A DNA stretch of 64,000 nucleotides, taken from positions 1,612,001 through 1,676,000 of the forward strand of contig OY820914.1 in the NCBI GenBank assembly GCA_963682005.1, given 5' to 3'. The notes beneath the pieces are model-generated. The model worked only from the letters and a program-made list of their open reading frames with translations. It searched no databases and was not told the origin of the DNA. Origin of the DNA: CAIYUC01 sp963682005 (GTDB lineage Bacteria > Bacteroidota > Bacteroidia > Bacteroidales > FEN-979). The translations under genes and the position numbers were made by a program. Below, piece by piece: positions 25,062 to 32,818 of this stretch (position 1 is the first letter of the stretch; each line of letters opens with the position of its first letter).

Positions 25062-25595
25062 TTACGCAGTTTTATCCCCCACAAAATAGTCTTCCTTGCT
25101 CTTGAACAGCACATTGAACGTGGTCAGGCTTCCATACACCCGTGTGATGTACTGCTGCATATCCACCTTTTCCTCGTCAGTGAGGGCGCTGGCGTTGAGT
25201 TTTTGCTCTAAAACCCGCATCCGGTCGCGGATCATCACGATCTTGTGGAAGAAGGCGTCGATCGGGATTTCCTTCTCCTTCAGGTCCTGCGACCCGGGCA
25301 CGAGGAGCATCTTCCCCCCGGTCCACTTTGTTCCGATCGGTACAGTTTCATGAATGTCGCTGAAGCGCCGCAGAACGCGGATCAGGCTCTTTTCAATTTT
25401 TTCGTAAGTATTGAGATCATCCGGCGTTTCTACGGCTTCGATGACCTCGAGGCCTTCGTAATCCCTCATGATGACTCGTATTCCGTGCTCGATAAAGGTG
25501 ATTTCCCAGGCATCACTTCTGATCTGCACGATCACGCCTTTGCCGAACTGCGGGTGTTTTATACGGGAGCCGACTCCCAGGATTGTTTCTAACAT
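25062..25595 (-). CDS. Hypothetical protein with N-terminal UvrD-tail-like domain
   Basis: This 177-residue protein begins with LGVGSRIKHPQFGKGVIVQI, which resembles the small Tudor/SH3-like domain at the C-terminus of UvrD/PcrA helicases that binds RNA polymerase. The remainder is helical and charged (DIHETVPIGTKWTGGKM, MRVLEQKLNASALTDEEK). I recognise no enzyme motif. It may bind nucleic acid or RNA polymerase; that is inference from the short N-terminal match. The start at 25595 leads directly into the conserved segment. Confidence 0.65.
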   Translation of the reverse strand: MLETILGVGSRIKHPQFGKGVIVQIRSDAWEITFIEHGIRVIMRDYEGLEVIEAVETPDDLNTYEKIEKSLIRVLRRFSDIHETVPIGTKWTGGKMLLVPGSQDLKEKEIPIDAFFHKIVMIRDRMRVLEQKLNASALTDEEKVDMQQYITRVYGSLTTFNVLFKSKEDYFVGDKTA

Positions 25596-25700
25596 GGATA
25601 TATAGATAAAAATTGAATAAATATTCCGGATGCAAGATAATAAATTTTATCTATGAAGAAAGAACGGAAGGCAGGTCAGAAACAGGACGAAGAAAAAATG

Positions 25701-25708
25701 TAACTTTG
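25701..25708 (+). promoter_or_regulatory. Candidate -7 element TAACTTTG for the hicB-like gene
   Basis: TAACTTTG fits the TAnnTTTG consensus and lies 24 bp before the ATG at 25733. No clear TTTG is seen at the -33 position. Confidence 0.4.
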
Positions 25709-25732
25709 TATTGATTAATTGATAAGAAAACG

Positions 25733-25945
25733 ATGAACGAAATAATTTTTCTTGTTGAAGATGCACCCGAAGGCGGTTATACTGCCCGGGGATTGGGAGA
25801 AGATATTTACACACAGGCAGATACTGAGAAGGAATTGAAAGAGGTGATAAAAGATGCCGTTATCTGCCACTTTGACGAAAAAGAAAGACCTGGCGTTGTT
25901 CGTCTTCATTTTGTAAGGGAGGAAACATTTTCCCTTGCAGTATGA
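25733..25945 (+). CDS. HicB-like antitoxin
   Basis: This 70-residue protein matches the small HicB-like antitoxin fold (IIFLVEDAPEGGYTARGLG, then a short helix and strand). Such proteins neutralise HicA mRNA interferases and often repress their own operon. There is no DNA-binding C-terminal domain, as in the short HicB class. Its stop overlaps the start of the next reading frame by ATGA, the usual layout of this toxin pair, but the toxin reading frame is cut short. It may therefore be an orphan antitoxin. Confidence 0.7.
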   Translation: MNEIIFLVEDAPEGGYTARGLGEDIYTQADTEKELKEVIKDAVICHFDEKERPGVVRLHFVREETFSLAV

Positions 25946-26058
25946 AGATGCCTCGAAGTATATCGGGTTTAAGCCTGGCAAAAAATTTGGGTATGCAATT
26001 CTTCTCCTCACCACCTCACCAGCTCACCACCTCATCAGCTCGTCAGCTCATCAACTAA
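25942..26058 (+). pseudogene. hicA toxin remnant truncated by a CACCTCACC repeat
   Basis: The frame starts with ATG overlapping the hicB stop and reads MKMPRSISGLSLAKNLGMQF, the usual HicA beginning (MKxPRxxSGxxLxKxL). After about 20 codons it runs into the repeat CTCACCACCTCACCAGCTCACC and stops at 26056-26058. The RNA-binding helix and catalytic His (GSH segment) of HicA are missing. The toxin is therefore inactivated, apparently by repeat insertion or by a deletion joined at the repeat. Confidence 0.65.
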
Positions 26059-26349
26059 TCCGTCCAGCCCCTGCGACCCGATATACACCGCGCCGATGCC
26101 CCCGAAATGATAGGCCAGGCGCAGCGCTTCGGCGATCTCTTCCTTGGTCGAACCATTGTTAATAGCTTGTTGTGCCAGGAAATGAACCCCTGCGACTGCT
26201 CCCTGGGTGGCATCAAATGCCATCGCCATCAGGTATTTGAACTTCTTCGGAAGCGCTCCATCGGTATAGAGCAATTCATTGGTTTTCTTCAGATGATCCA
26301 TGAAAACAGGATCGATCGAACAAATTGATTTTAACGGGTCGTGTGGCAT
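26035..26349 (-). CDS. Carboxymuconolactone decarboxylase / AhpD-like protein
   Basis: This 104-residue helical protein of the CMD/AhpD family has KFKYLMAMAFDATQGAVAGVHFLAQQAINNG and KEEIAEALRLAYHFGG. The CxxC pair of peroxidase-active AhpD is absent (the matching stretch reads DATQGAV), so a redox peroxidase role is unlikely. Its function is unknown; relatives often sit beside oxidoreductases, and here an aldo/keto reductase lies 17 bp upstream on the same strand. The last codons and the stop come from the TCATCAGCTCGTCAGCTC repeat, and the 3' end overlaps the hicA remnant on the other strand. Confidence 0.85.
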   Translation of the reverse strand: MPHDPLKSICSIDPVFMDHLKKTNELLYTDGALPKKFKYLMAMAFDATQGAVAGVHFLAQQAINNGSTKEEIAEALRLAYHFGGIGAVYIGSQGLDGLVDELTS

Positions 26350-26366
26350 AATACTTTATTTATAAA

Positions 26367-27335
26367 TTATTTTATAAAAATTTTACTGGCACTGTCAATC
26401 CTGTCCATGTCCTCATCGGATAACACGAATTTCAGGGCTCCGACGTTATCCGCGATGTGCGACTCCTTCGTTGCTCCCGGAATGGCGACCACCGACTCAC
26501 CGTGAAAATGGATCAGCCAGTTGAGGGCAACCTGGCATGGGGTGACATTGTGCTTTGCCGCGATCTCTTTCAACAGACCGATAAGCGGACGGCTTTTTTC
26601 CAACCCTGCAGGTTTGAAAGGATCCGAATATTTCCTGAGACCAATATTCTTAAGCAGTTCAGGATTGTCGTGGAATTTCCCGGAAAGTAGTCCCTGGGCA
26701 AGCGGCGAATAGGCAATGATCGTGATCCCAAGCTCTTTTGCCGTCTTCAAAATGCCGTTGGACTCGATGGACCGGTTCAGCAGACTGTACCTGACCTGGT
26801 TGGAGATCAGCGGGAGGCCGAGTGAATTTAATGTGTCCCATGAATTCCGCATTTTTGCAGCAGAAAAATTGCTGACGCCGACGTACCGGATCTTTCCGGC
26901 TTTTACCAGCTCTGCCATTGCCTTCATTTCTTCCCGCTCGCCGGAAAAACCGTAAGGCTGATGCACCTGGTAGAGATCGATCGGAAAAGGTTTCAGCGCT
27001 TCGATGCGCTTGTCGATGGTTTTGAGGATGTTCGAGGCCGTCCGCAGGGCTGGCCACCATTTGGTGGCGATAAGCACATCCCCGGGTTTCTTCCCAAGCT
27101 CAGAGAGGGGTTTGGCCAGGGCCATCTCTGAGGCACCGTCGCCATAGATCTCGGCAGTGTCGAACCAGTTGATCCCGCCTTCAAGGGCTTTGCCGACGAT
27201 CTGAAGGATCAGGTCGTCATACAAGGAAGGCCAGAATTTCCCGGCCATGTTATTCCGCTTGCTGAACTGCCAGGTTCCCAGCCCCACGGGGGTGACCATA
27301 AGGTCTGATTTGCCTAATACACGAAGTGTTGTCAT
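26367..27335 (-). CDS. Aldo/keto reductase
   Basis: This 322-residue NADPH-dependent TIM-barrel oxidoreductase has its catalytic tetrad visible: D59 and Y64 (WFDTAEIYGDG), K92 (IATKWWP) and H125 (YQVHQPYG). NADP-binding segments are SNFSAAKMRN, YSPLAQGLLSGKF and AIPGATKESHIADN. The substrate is unknown. It is probably co-transcribed with the AhpD-like gene that follows. Confidence 0.92.
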   Translation of the reverse strand: MTTLRVLGKSDLMVTPVGLGTWQFSKRNNMAGKFWPSLYDDLILQIVGKALEGGINWFDTAEIYGDGASEMALAKPLSELGKKPGDVLIATKWWPALRTASNILKTIDKRIEALKPFPIDLYQVHQPYGFSGEREEMKAMAELVKAGKIRYVGVSNFSAAKMRNSWDTLNSLGLPLISNQVRYSLLNRSIESNGILKTAKELGITIIAYSPLAQGLLSGKFHDNPELLKNIGLRKYSDPFKPAGLEKSRPLIGLLKEIAAKHNVTPCQVALNWLIHFHGESVVAIPGATKESHIADNVGALKFVLSDEDMDRIDSASKIFIK

Positions 27336-27367
27336 AATTTTTGTTTTTACGTACTCACCCCTCTTAT

Positions 27368-27404
27368 CCCCTCCCTACCAGTAGGGAGGGGAAGACCGAA
27401 GGTC
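27368..27404. repeat. CCCCTCCCTAC/GTAGGGAGGGG hairpin repeat
   Basis: A perfect 11-bp stem with a two-base loop (27368-27391) is followed by a GACC-GAA-GGTC hairpin. It lies directly after the cstA stop on the minus strand and before the aldo/keto reductase start. It is a member of the C/G-rich repeat family seen near 5410-5440 and 6010-6035. Confidence 0.8.
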
Positions 27405-27421
27405 GGGGAGGGTACTGTGAA

Positions 27422-29251
27422 TTAATTCGCAACTTCCATTCCAGCCCCCCTGTTTCTATACGCCTTAATCCATTGCGGCACCGCATCCACAAGGATCGAA
27501 ATGGCCGAAAGCATGATCACAACGGTTAGTCCAAGGTTAATAATGCCCTGCATCATGGTTTTTCCCGCATAAAGCAGCGGGATATAAATAACAGTTATAT
27601 TTTCAATACAGGCCGTAAATGTAACACCGAAAATAAATACGAGGGGAACGATCGTCACCCAGGCATATTTTATTTTTCCCCTGTTAATGATGAAGGATGT
27701 GCCGATCGTAAGCGCAATCCCCGCCAGCAGCTGGTTAGCCGTTCCAAACATCGGCCAGATGGTGGAAACGCTTCCTGAATAAATAAAATAACCCCAGAAC
27801 ACAACAACGATGCCGCTGGCCAAAAGATTTCCGGGCAGCCAGTTCGTCTTGCCGAAAGGCTTGTAAACCTTCCCGAGAATGTCCTGCAGGATGAACCGTG
27901 CAACCCGGGTTCCTGCGTCAATGGTCGTAAGGATGAAAAGGGCCTCGAACATGATCGCAAAATGATACCAGTATGACATCAGGGAGCTGAAACCGGGGAG
28001 TTTCGAAAAGATCGAAGCCATCCCGACTGCCAGCGAAACGGCGCCTCCCGTACGACCTGTGACATTCTCCCCAACGCTTTCAGAAAGGCTTTTCAGATTC
28101 GTTTGCGTAAACCCCATAGACTGGAGTTGTGGCAGGATGTGTGCAAATTTTTCCGGAGAAACATTGATCTGGAAATAATCAAGCGGCAGAAGGCTGGCTG
28201 CGGCGATGAGTGCCATGATGCTCACGATGCCTTCGGAAAGCATTGCACCGACTGCGATCGGGCGGATGTGCGACTCTTTCATGATCATTTTCGGCGTAGT
28301 TCCCGAGCCGATCAATGCATGGAAACCTGAAATAGCACCACAGGCAATGGTAATGAACAGGTATGGAAATAAGGTTCCGGGAATGACCGGACCACCTCCA
28401 TGCGTAAATGCAGTGAAAGCCGGCATGTGGAGGGTCGGCTGGACGATGATGATTCCCGCGATCAGCATGGCGATCACGCCCAGCTTCATAATGGAGCTCA
28501 GGTAATCCCTTGGGGAAAGCAGCAGCCATACCGGGAAAACCGAAGCAGTGAAGCCATATACGGCCAGCAGGATTGTCAGTGTATGATGATCGTATGTGAA
28601 CCAGGGAGCCAGGGATGAGCCTGGTATGTATTTCCCGAAGATGACCGCACCGGTAAGGAGCAGCACTCCCATAACAGTAGCTTCTTTCGTTTTCCCTTTC
28701 CGGAAACGGAACATCCACAACCCCATAAAAATGGCGATAGGGATCGTGGAGGCAATGGTGAACGTTCCCCAGGCGCTGGAAGTCAAAGCGTTGACCACAA
28801 CCAGACCCAGTCCTGCCATGGCAATGATGATGATCAGGAATGTGGCCAGGGATGTGGTAAAACCACTGGTCACCTTGCGGATTTCCTGCTTTGCAATCTC
28901 GGCCAGCGATTTCCCATCATATCTCACAGATGCAGTAAGGATCACAACGTCATGAACCGATCCTGCCAGCACAGCGCCAAGGACCATCCAGAGGAATCCG
29001 GGGAAATACCCGAACTGGCATGCCAGGACAGGACCAACCAGCGGACCGGCTCCGGCAATGGCGGCAAAATGATGCCCGAACAGCACCCATTTGCTCATCG
29101 GGAAATAGTTCTGCCCATCGTAAAGCCGCTCTGAAGGTGCTGAATGAGAATCATCCAGGGCCAGGACCCTGGCTGCAATAAAGCTGAAATAGTAACGATA
29201 GGCGAGAACAAATACAGCGATCGCTCCTATTACGAGTGGCATTGCGTTCAT
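27422..29251 (-). CDS. cstA: CstA carbon starvation family transporter
   Basis: This 609-residue inner-membrane protein of the CstA family imports peptides or pyruvate during carbon starvation. It has many hydrophobic segments and the family signatures FGHHFAAIAGAGPLVGPVLA near residue 55, GSVHDVV and a C-terminal FGTANQLLAGIAL. The length is in the family's short class. It is divergent from nuoA, and a 16-bp palindrome lies between the two genes. Confidence 0.93.
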   Translation of the reverse strand: MNAMPLVIGAIAVFVLAYRYYFSFIAARVLALDDSHSAPSERLYDGQNYFPMSKWVLFGHHFAAIAGAGPLVGPVLACQFGYFPGFLWMVLGAVLAGSVHDVVILTASVRYDGKSLAEIAKQEIRKVTSGFTTSLATFLIIIIAMAGLGLVVVNALTSSAWGTFTIASTIPIAIFMGLWMFRFRKGKTKEATVMGVLLLTGAVIFGKYIPGSSLAPWFTYDHHTLTILLAVYGFTASVFPVWLLLSPRDYLSSIMKLGVIAMLIAGIIIVQPTLHMPAFTAFTHGGGPVIPGTLFPYLFITIACGAISGFHALIGSGTTPKMIMKESHIRPIAVGAMLSEGIVSIMALIAAASLLPLDYFQINVSPEKFAHILPQLQSMGFTQTNLKSLSESVGENVTGRTGGAVSLAVGMASIFSKLPGFSSLMSYWYHFAIMFEALFILTTIDAGTRVARFILQDILGKVYKPFGKTNWLPGNLLASGIVVVFWGYFIYSGSVSTIWPMFGTANQLLAGIALTIGTSFIINRGKIKYAWVTIVPLVFIFGVTFTACIENITVIYIPLLYAGKTMMQGIINLGLTVVIMLSAISILVDAVPQWIKAYRNRGAGMEVAN

Positions 29252-29276
29252 ACAGGAAATTTGTGTTCAGGATCAC

Positions 29277-29284
29277 CAAAATTA
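29277..29284 (-). promoter_or_regulatory. Candidate cstA -7 element (TAATTTTG on minus strand)
   Basis: CAAAATTA on the plus strand is TAATTTTG on the minus strand, fitting TAnnTTTG, 25 bp upstream of the cstA ATG. No clear -33 element is seen. Confidence 0.4.
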
Positions 29285-29294
29285 CCGATAATTC

Positions 29295-29310
29295 AATTAA
29301 TCGATTAATT
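29295..29310. promoter_or_regulatory. 16-bp palindrome AATTAATCGATTAATT between cstA and nuoA
   Basis: This perfect palindrome lies in the 118-bp divergent spacer, just upstream of both candidate promoters. It is a good shape for a dimeric regulator site. A shorter version, TTTAATCGATTAAA, is at about 5468-5481. Confidence 0.5.
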
Positions 29311-29344
29311 TTATCCCGTTTTTCACTGTTATTTAAAAAACATC

Positions 29345-29352
29345 TACCTTTG
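29345..29352 (+). promoter_or_regulatory. Candidate nuo operon -7 element TACCTTTG
   Basis: TACCTTTG matches TAnnTTTG and lies 17 bp before the nuoA ATG, with a weak T-run about 20 bp upstream as -33 element. It would give a leader of only about 10 nt. Confidence 0.5.
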
Positions 29353-29369
29353 TAGAATAATTCTAAATA

Positions 29370-29750
29370 ATGGAAAAGAATTTTATTCCGTCCGATTATA
29401 TCCCTGTCCTGGTGCAGTTTGCCGTAGCCTTCGGGTTCGTGCTGATCACCATGACACTGACGCATGTAATCGGAGGGAAACGGAAAAAGATCCATACGAT
29501 CCGGAAAGAGGAAAACTTCGAATGCGGAATTGAGGTTAAAGGAAATGCACGTTTCCCCTTTTCGGTTCAATACTTTTTAATTGCAATATTGTTCGTCCTT
29601 TTTGATGTTGAGATCATTTTTTTCTATCCCTGGGCCGTAAATTTCAAGACCTTCGGATGGGATGGGTTCTTCGAAATGCTGATATTCCTCGGATTTCTGC
29701 TTTTCGGGTTCTATTACATCATAAAAAAGGATGCGTTTAAATGGGACTAA
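29370..29750 (+). CDS. nuoA: NADH-quinone oxidoreductase subunit A
   Basis: This 126-residue membrane subunit of complex I has three hydrophobic helices. The conserved ENFECGIEVKGNARFPFSVQYF and FLIAILFVLFDVEIIFFYPWA segments form the NuoA loop and second helix. It is the first gene of a 13-gene operon (A, B, C, D, E, F, G, H, I, J, K, L, M, N with separate C and D). A 165-bp spacer with an inverted repeat separates it from nuoB. Confidence 0.95.
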   Translation: MEKNFIPSDYIPVLVQFAVAFGFVLITMTLTHVIGGKRKKIHTIRKEENFECGIEVKGNARFPFSVQYFLIAILFVLFDVEIIFFYPWAVNFKTFGWDGFFEMLIFLGFLLFGFYYIIKKDAFKWD

Positions 29751-29755
29751 ATGAA

Positions 29756-29893
29756 GGTGGTGAGCTGGTGAGGTGGTGAGGTGGTGAGTTAATTCCATGA
29801 CAGGAAATCCTTTTATAAGTTTTCAGAAACTCAATTAATGGTTGACCTGAATGTATTAAAAACTCACCAGTTCACCAGTTCACCACCTCACCA
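29756..29893. repeat. GGTGGTGAG/CTCACCACC inverted repeat between nuoA and nuoB
   Basis: The left arm (29756-29790) is a run of GGTGGTGAG words. The right arm (29861-29893) is their complement (CTCACCAGTTCACCAG). The operon mRNA could form a long hairpin here. The same words occur at 26005-26050, 48481-48620 and 53480-53512. Confidence 0.75.
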
Positions 29894-29914
29894 GGTAAAA
29901 ATGGAGAGAATAAA

Positions 29915-30463
29915 ATGTTAACGCCAGGATTTACAGCCGTAGAAGCCCCAGAAGGCTATTCCGCCCCGGGGTTGTTCGCAACCAGCTTCGATAAAGTCAT
30001 CGGGCTGGCGCGGAAGAATTCGATCTGGCCGCTTCCGTTTGCCACATCCTGTTGCGGGATTGAGTTCATGGCCCTGATGGGAGCGCATTATGACCTGGGA
30101 AGGTTTGGAGCGGAAAGGCTTAGCTTCAGTCCCCGCCAGGCCGACCTGCTGATGGTGATGGGAACCATCGCAAAAAAGATGGCAACGGTCGTTCACCAGG
30201 TTTACGAGCAGATGGCAGAACCCCGGTGGGTGCTCGCCATGGGAGCATGCGCCTCGAGCGGTGGGATCTTCGATACTTACAGCGTACTCCAGGGTATCGA
30301 CCTGATCGTCCCGGTGGATGTATATGTGCCAGGTTGTCCTCCGCGCCCGGAACAGGTGATCCAGGGATTTATGAAGATACAGGAACTGGTAGGCAATGAA
30401 TCGCTCCGGAGACGTTATTCGCCGGAATACAAGGCATTATTGGAGAAATACGGAATACGGTAA
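29915..30463 (+). CDS. nuoB: NADH-quinone oxidoreductase subunit B
   Basis: This 182-residue subunit holds the terminal 4Fe-4S cluster N2, which reduces quinone. The ligands are in SCCGIEFMAL, MGACASSGGIF and VPGCPPRPEQ. It is peripheral, on the cytoplasmic side. The start at 29915 follows a TAAA spacer, and nuoC follows after 19 bp. Confidence 0.95.
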   Translation: MLTPGFTAVEAPEGYSAPGLFATSFDKVIGLARKNSIWPLPFATSCCGIEFMALMGAHYDLGRFGAERLSFSPRQADLLMVMGTIAKKMATVVHQVYEQMAEPRWVLAMGACASSGGIFDTYSVLQGIDLIVPVDVYVPGCPPRPEQVIQGFMKIQELVGNESLRRRYSPEYKALLEKYGIR

Positions 30464-30482
30464 CTGCCCAAATGTTTGAATA

Positions 30483-30977
30483 TTGGAAAACTCAGCCATC
30501 ATCGGAAAACTTAAGACCCTTCTCGGAACGGACTTGGTGTCGGCTGACGAATCGTCGGATATGCTGACGGTTACTGTTACGTCAGGAAGGATCCATGAAA
30601 CTATTCAGTTCCTGAAGGATGATGATGCACTGCTATTTCATTTCCTGACAACCCTTTGCGGGATCCACTACCCGGAACAGGAACTTCCGCTTGGCATTGT
30701 CTATCACATGCATAATTTTTACAGGAATCAGCGGATCAGGATAAAAACCTTTGTTTCCGCAGATAATCCATCCGTAAAGACGGTTACGGATATTTTTCCC
30801 ACGGCCAACTGGATGGAACGCGAAACCTACGACTTTTACGGAATCCTTTTTGCGGGACATCCAAACCTGAAAAGGATATTGAATGTGGATTACCTTGATT
30901 ATTTCCCGATGAGGAAAGAATATCCCCTGGAGGATTCTTCTAGGGATGATAAAGACGATAACTTCTTTGGAAGGTAA
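30483..30977 (+). CDS. nuoC: NADH-quinone oxidoreductase subunit C
   Basis: This 164-residue 30-kDa-type subunit of the peripheral arm has the signature RETYDFYGILFAGHPNLKRIL near residue 120 and a typical C-terminus (MRKEYPLED). It is separate from NuoD, unlike the NuoCD fusion of enterobacteria. The likely start is the TTG at 30483; no in-frame ATG precedes the conserved part. One base separates its stop from the nuoD ATG. Confidence 0.93.
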   Translation: MENSAIIGKLKTLLGTDLVSADESSDMLTVTVTSGRIHETIQFLKDDDALLFHFLTTLCGIHYPEQELPLGIVYHMHNFYRNQRIRIKTFVSADNPSVKTVTDIFPTANWMERETYDFYGILFAGHPNLKRILNVDYLDYFPMRKEYPLEDSSRDDKDDNFFGR

Positions 30978-30978
30978 A

Positions 30979-32190
30979 ATGACAGACAAGCCTGAAATAA
31001 CGACCATTCACCCGGAAGATACCGACAAACGGTACACGACCCTGAACCTCGGACCGACTCATCCCGCCACACACGGGATCTTCCAGAACATCCTCACCCT
31101 GGATGGTGAACGGGTAATTCATGCAGAACAGACCATTGGGTATATCCACCGGGCGTTTGAGAAGATCGCCGAACGAAGGCCTTATTACCAGATCACACCC
31201 CTGACCGACAGGATGAACTATTGTTCCTCTCCGATCAATAATATCGGCTGGCAGATGACGGTTGAGAAGCTCCTGGGTGTCAGGACAAACAAGCGCATTG
31301 ATTACATGCGGATCATCATCATGGAACTGGCCCGGATCACGGATCACCTCATCTGTACCAGTGTGATCGGGGTCGACAGCGGTGCACTTACCGGATTCGT
31401 ATGGGTATTCCAGGAGCGGGAAAGGGTTTACGAGATCTATGAAGAGATGTGCGGCGCACGCCTCACAACAAACCTTGGCAGGATCGGTGGGTTTGAACGT
31501 GATTTCAGCCCGAAGGTCCTTACCATGATCCGGGAATTCCTCGACAGGGTCCCGAAAATAATGAAGGATTTTGAGAACCTCTTTCTCCGCAACAGGATCT
31601 TCCTTGACCGCACCGTGAATGTAGGTCCGATATCTGCGGAAAAAGCGCTTGGATATGGCTTCACCGGCCCGAACCTCAGGGCGGCCGGTGTCGATTATGA
31701 CGTCAGGGTCACCAGCCCCTACAGCTCCTATGATGATTTTGAATTTACCGTACCCATCGGCACCAATGGTGATACTTATGACCGCTTCACCGTTCGCCAG
31801 GCCGAGATCTGGCAAAGCCTCAGGCTGATCCGTAATGCGTTGGATAATCTCCCGCAGGGAAACTTCCATATGGATGTTCCTGAATTTTATCTTCCTCCGA
31901 AACAAGAGGTTTATGATAAGATGGAAGCCCTGATCTGGCATTTCAAGATCGTTATGGGAGAGATCAGCATTCCGGCAGGCGAGGTTTATCATTCTGTTGA
32001 AGGAGGCAATGGCGAACTGGGATTCTACCTGGTCAGCGATGGCGGCCGTTCACCATACCGGCTGCATTTCCGTCGACCCTGTTTTATCTATTACCAGGCA
32101 TTTCCGGAGATGGCGCAGGGAGGTGTTTTGTCTGATGCCATCCTGACACTGAGCAGCATGAATGTGATTGCCGGGGAGTTGGACTCATAA
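30979..32190 (+). CDS. nuoD: NADH-quinone oxidoreductase subunit D
   Basis: This 49-kDa-type subunit of about 403 residues, related to NiFe hydrogenase large subunits, forms the quinone site with NuoB. Signatures are LGPTHPATHGIF, IGYIHRAFEKIAERR, the DRMNYCS segment and the C-terminal GGRSPYRLHFRRPCF. The ATG at 30979 directly after the nuoC stop was preferred to an earlier in-frame ATG within nuoC. Confidence 0.95.
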   Translation: MTDKPEITTIHPEDTDKRYTTLNLGPTHPATHGIFQNILTLDGERVIHAEQTIGYIHRAFEKIAERRPYYQITPLTDRMNYCSSPINNIGWQMTVEKLLGVRTNKRIDYMRIIIMELARITDHLICTSVIGVDSGALTGFVWVFQERERVYEIYEEMCGARLTTNLGRIGGFERDFSPKVLTMIREFLDRVPKIMKDFENLFLRNRIFLDRTVNVGPISAEKALGYGFTGPNLRAAGVDYDVRVTSPYSSYDDFEFTVPIGTNGDTYDRFTVRQAEIWQSLRLIRNALDNLPQGNFHMDVPEFYLPPKQEVYDKMEALIWHFKIVMGEISIPAGEVYHSVEGGNGELGFYLVSDGGRSPYRLHFRRPCFIYYQAFPEMAQGGVLSDAILTLSSMNVIAGELDS

Positions 32191-32242
32191 GCAATGAACA
32201 ATGAGCAATGAGCAATGAAGAATGAACAATTAAAAATTAAGA

Positions 32243-32818
32243 ATGAGCGGTTCTGTTGAACATAAAATATACGTGAAGGAGAATAAGAAGGTTGAGTTTT
32301 CTGCTACGACCATGGAAAAAGTGCGGGAGATGATCTCGCATTACCCTGAAGGGCGTCAGAAATCAGCTTTATTGCCTGTGCTGCACATGGCACAGGAGGA
32401 ATTTGGCGGGTACCTCAGCGTGGATGCCATGGATTACGTGGCTTCCCTGCTGAAGATACAGCCGGTAGAAGTATATGAAGTAGCAACATTTTATTCGATG
32501 TTTTATCTTGAACCGACAGGGAAATATGTGATCGAGGTTTGCCGCACCGGGGCGTGTGCCATTTCAGGCGGGGAGCAGATCCTGGATCATATCTGTAAAA
32601 AACTTGATATAAAGGAGGGGGAAACCACCCCGGACGGTTTATTCTCGCTGAAAACAGTGGAATGCCTGGGAGCTTGCGGTAATGCCCCGGTGATGCAGAT
32701 CAATACGAAGTTCCATGAGGAACTGTCCCCGGGTAAGATTGACAGGATCATTGAACATCTCCGTGAACAAACCGAAAACGAAAAACCGGAAGGATCAAAA
32801 TGGGCAGACGAATTCTGA
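32243..32818 (+). CDS. nuoE: NADH-quinone oxidoreductase subunit E
   Basis: This 191-residue thioredoxin-like 2Fe-2S subunit (cluster N1a) has ligands in EVCRTGACAISG and ECLGACGNAP. It partners NuoF in the NADH dehydrogenase module. Its 3' end overlaps nuoF by 19 bp. The spacer before it (32191-32242) is made of AATGAGCAATGAG-type repeat words. Confidence 0.94.
   Translation: MSGSVEHKIYVKENKKVEFSATTMEKVREMISHYPEGRQKSALLPVLHMAQEEFGGYLSVDAMDYVASLLKIQPVEVYEVATFYSMFYLEPTGKYVIEVCRTGACAISGGEQILDHICKKLDIKEGETTPDGLFSLKTVECLGACGNAPVMQINTKFHEELSPGKIDRIIEHLREQTENEKPEGSKWADEF

Noticed and set aside
30940..31992. A 350-codon antisense frame over nuoD
   Set aside because: nuoD is certain on the plus strand; the antisense product has no motif.
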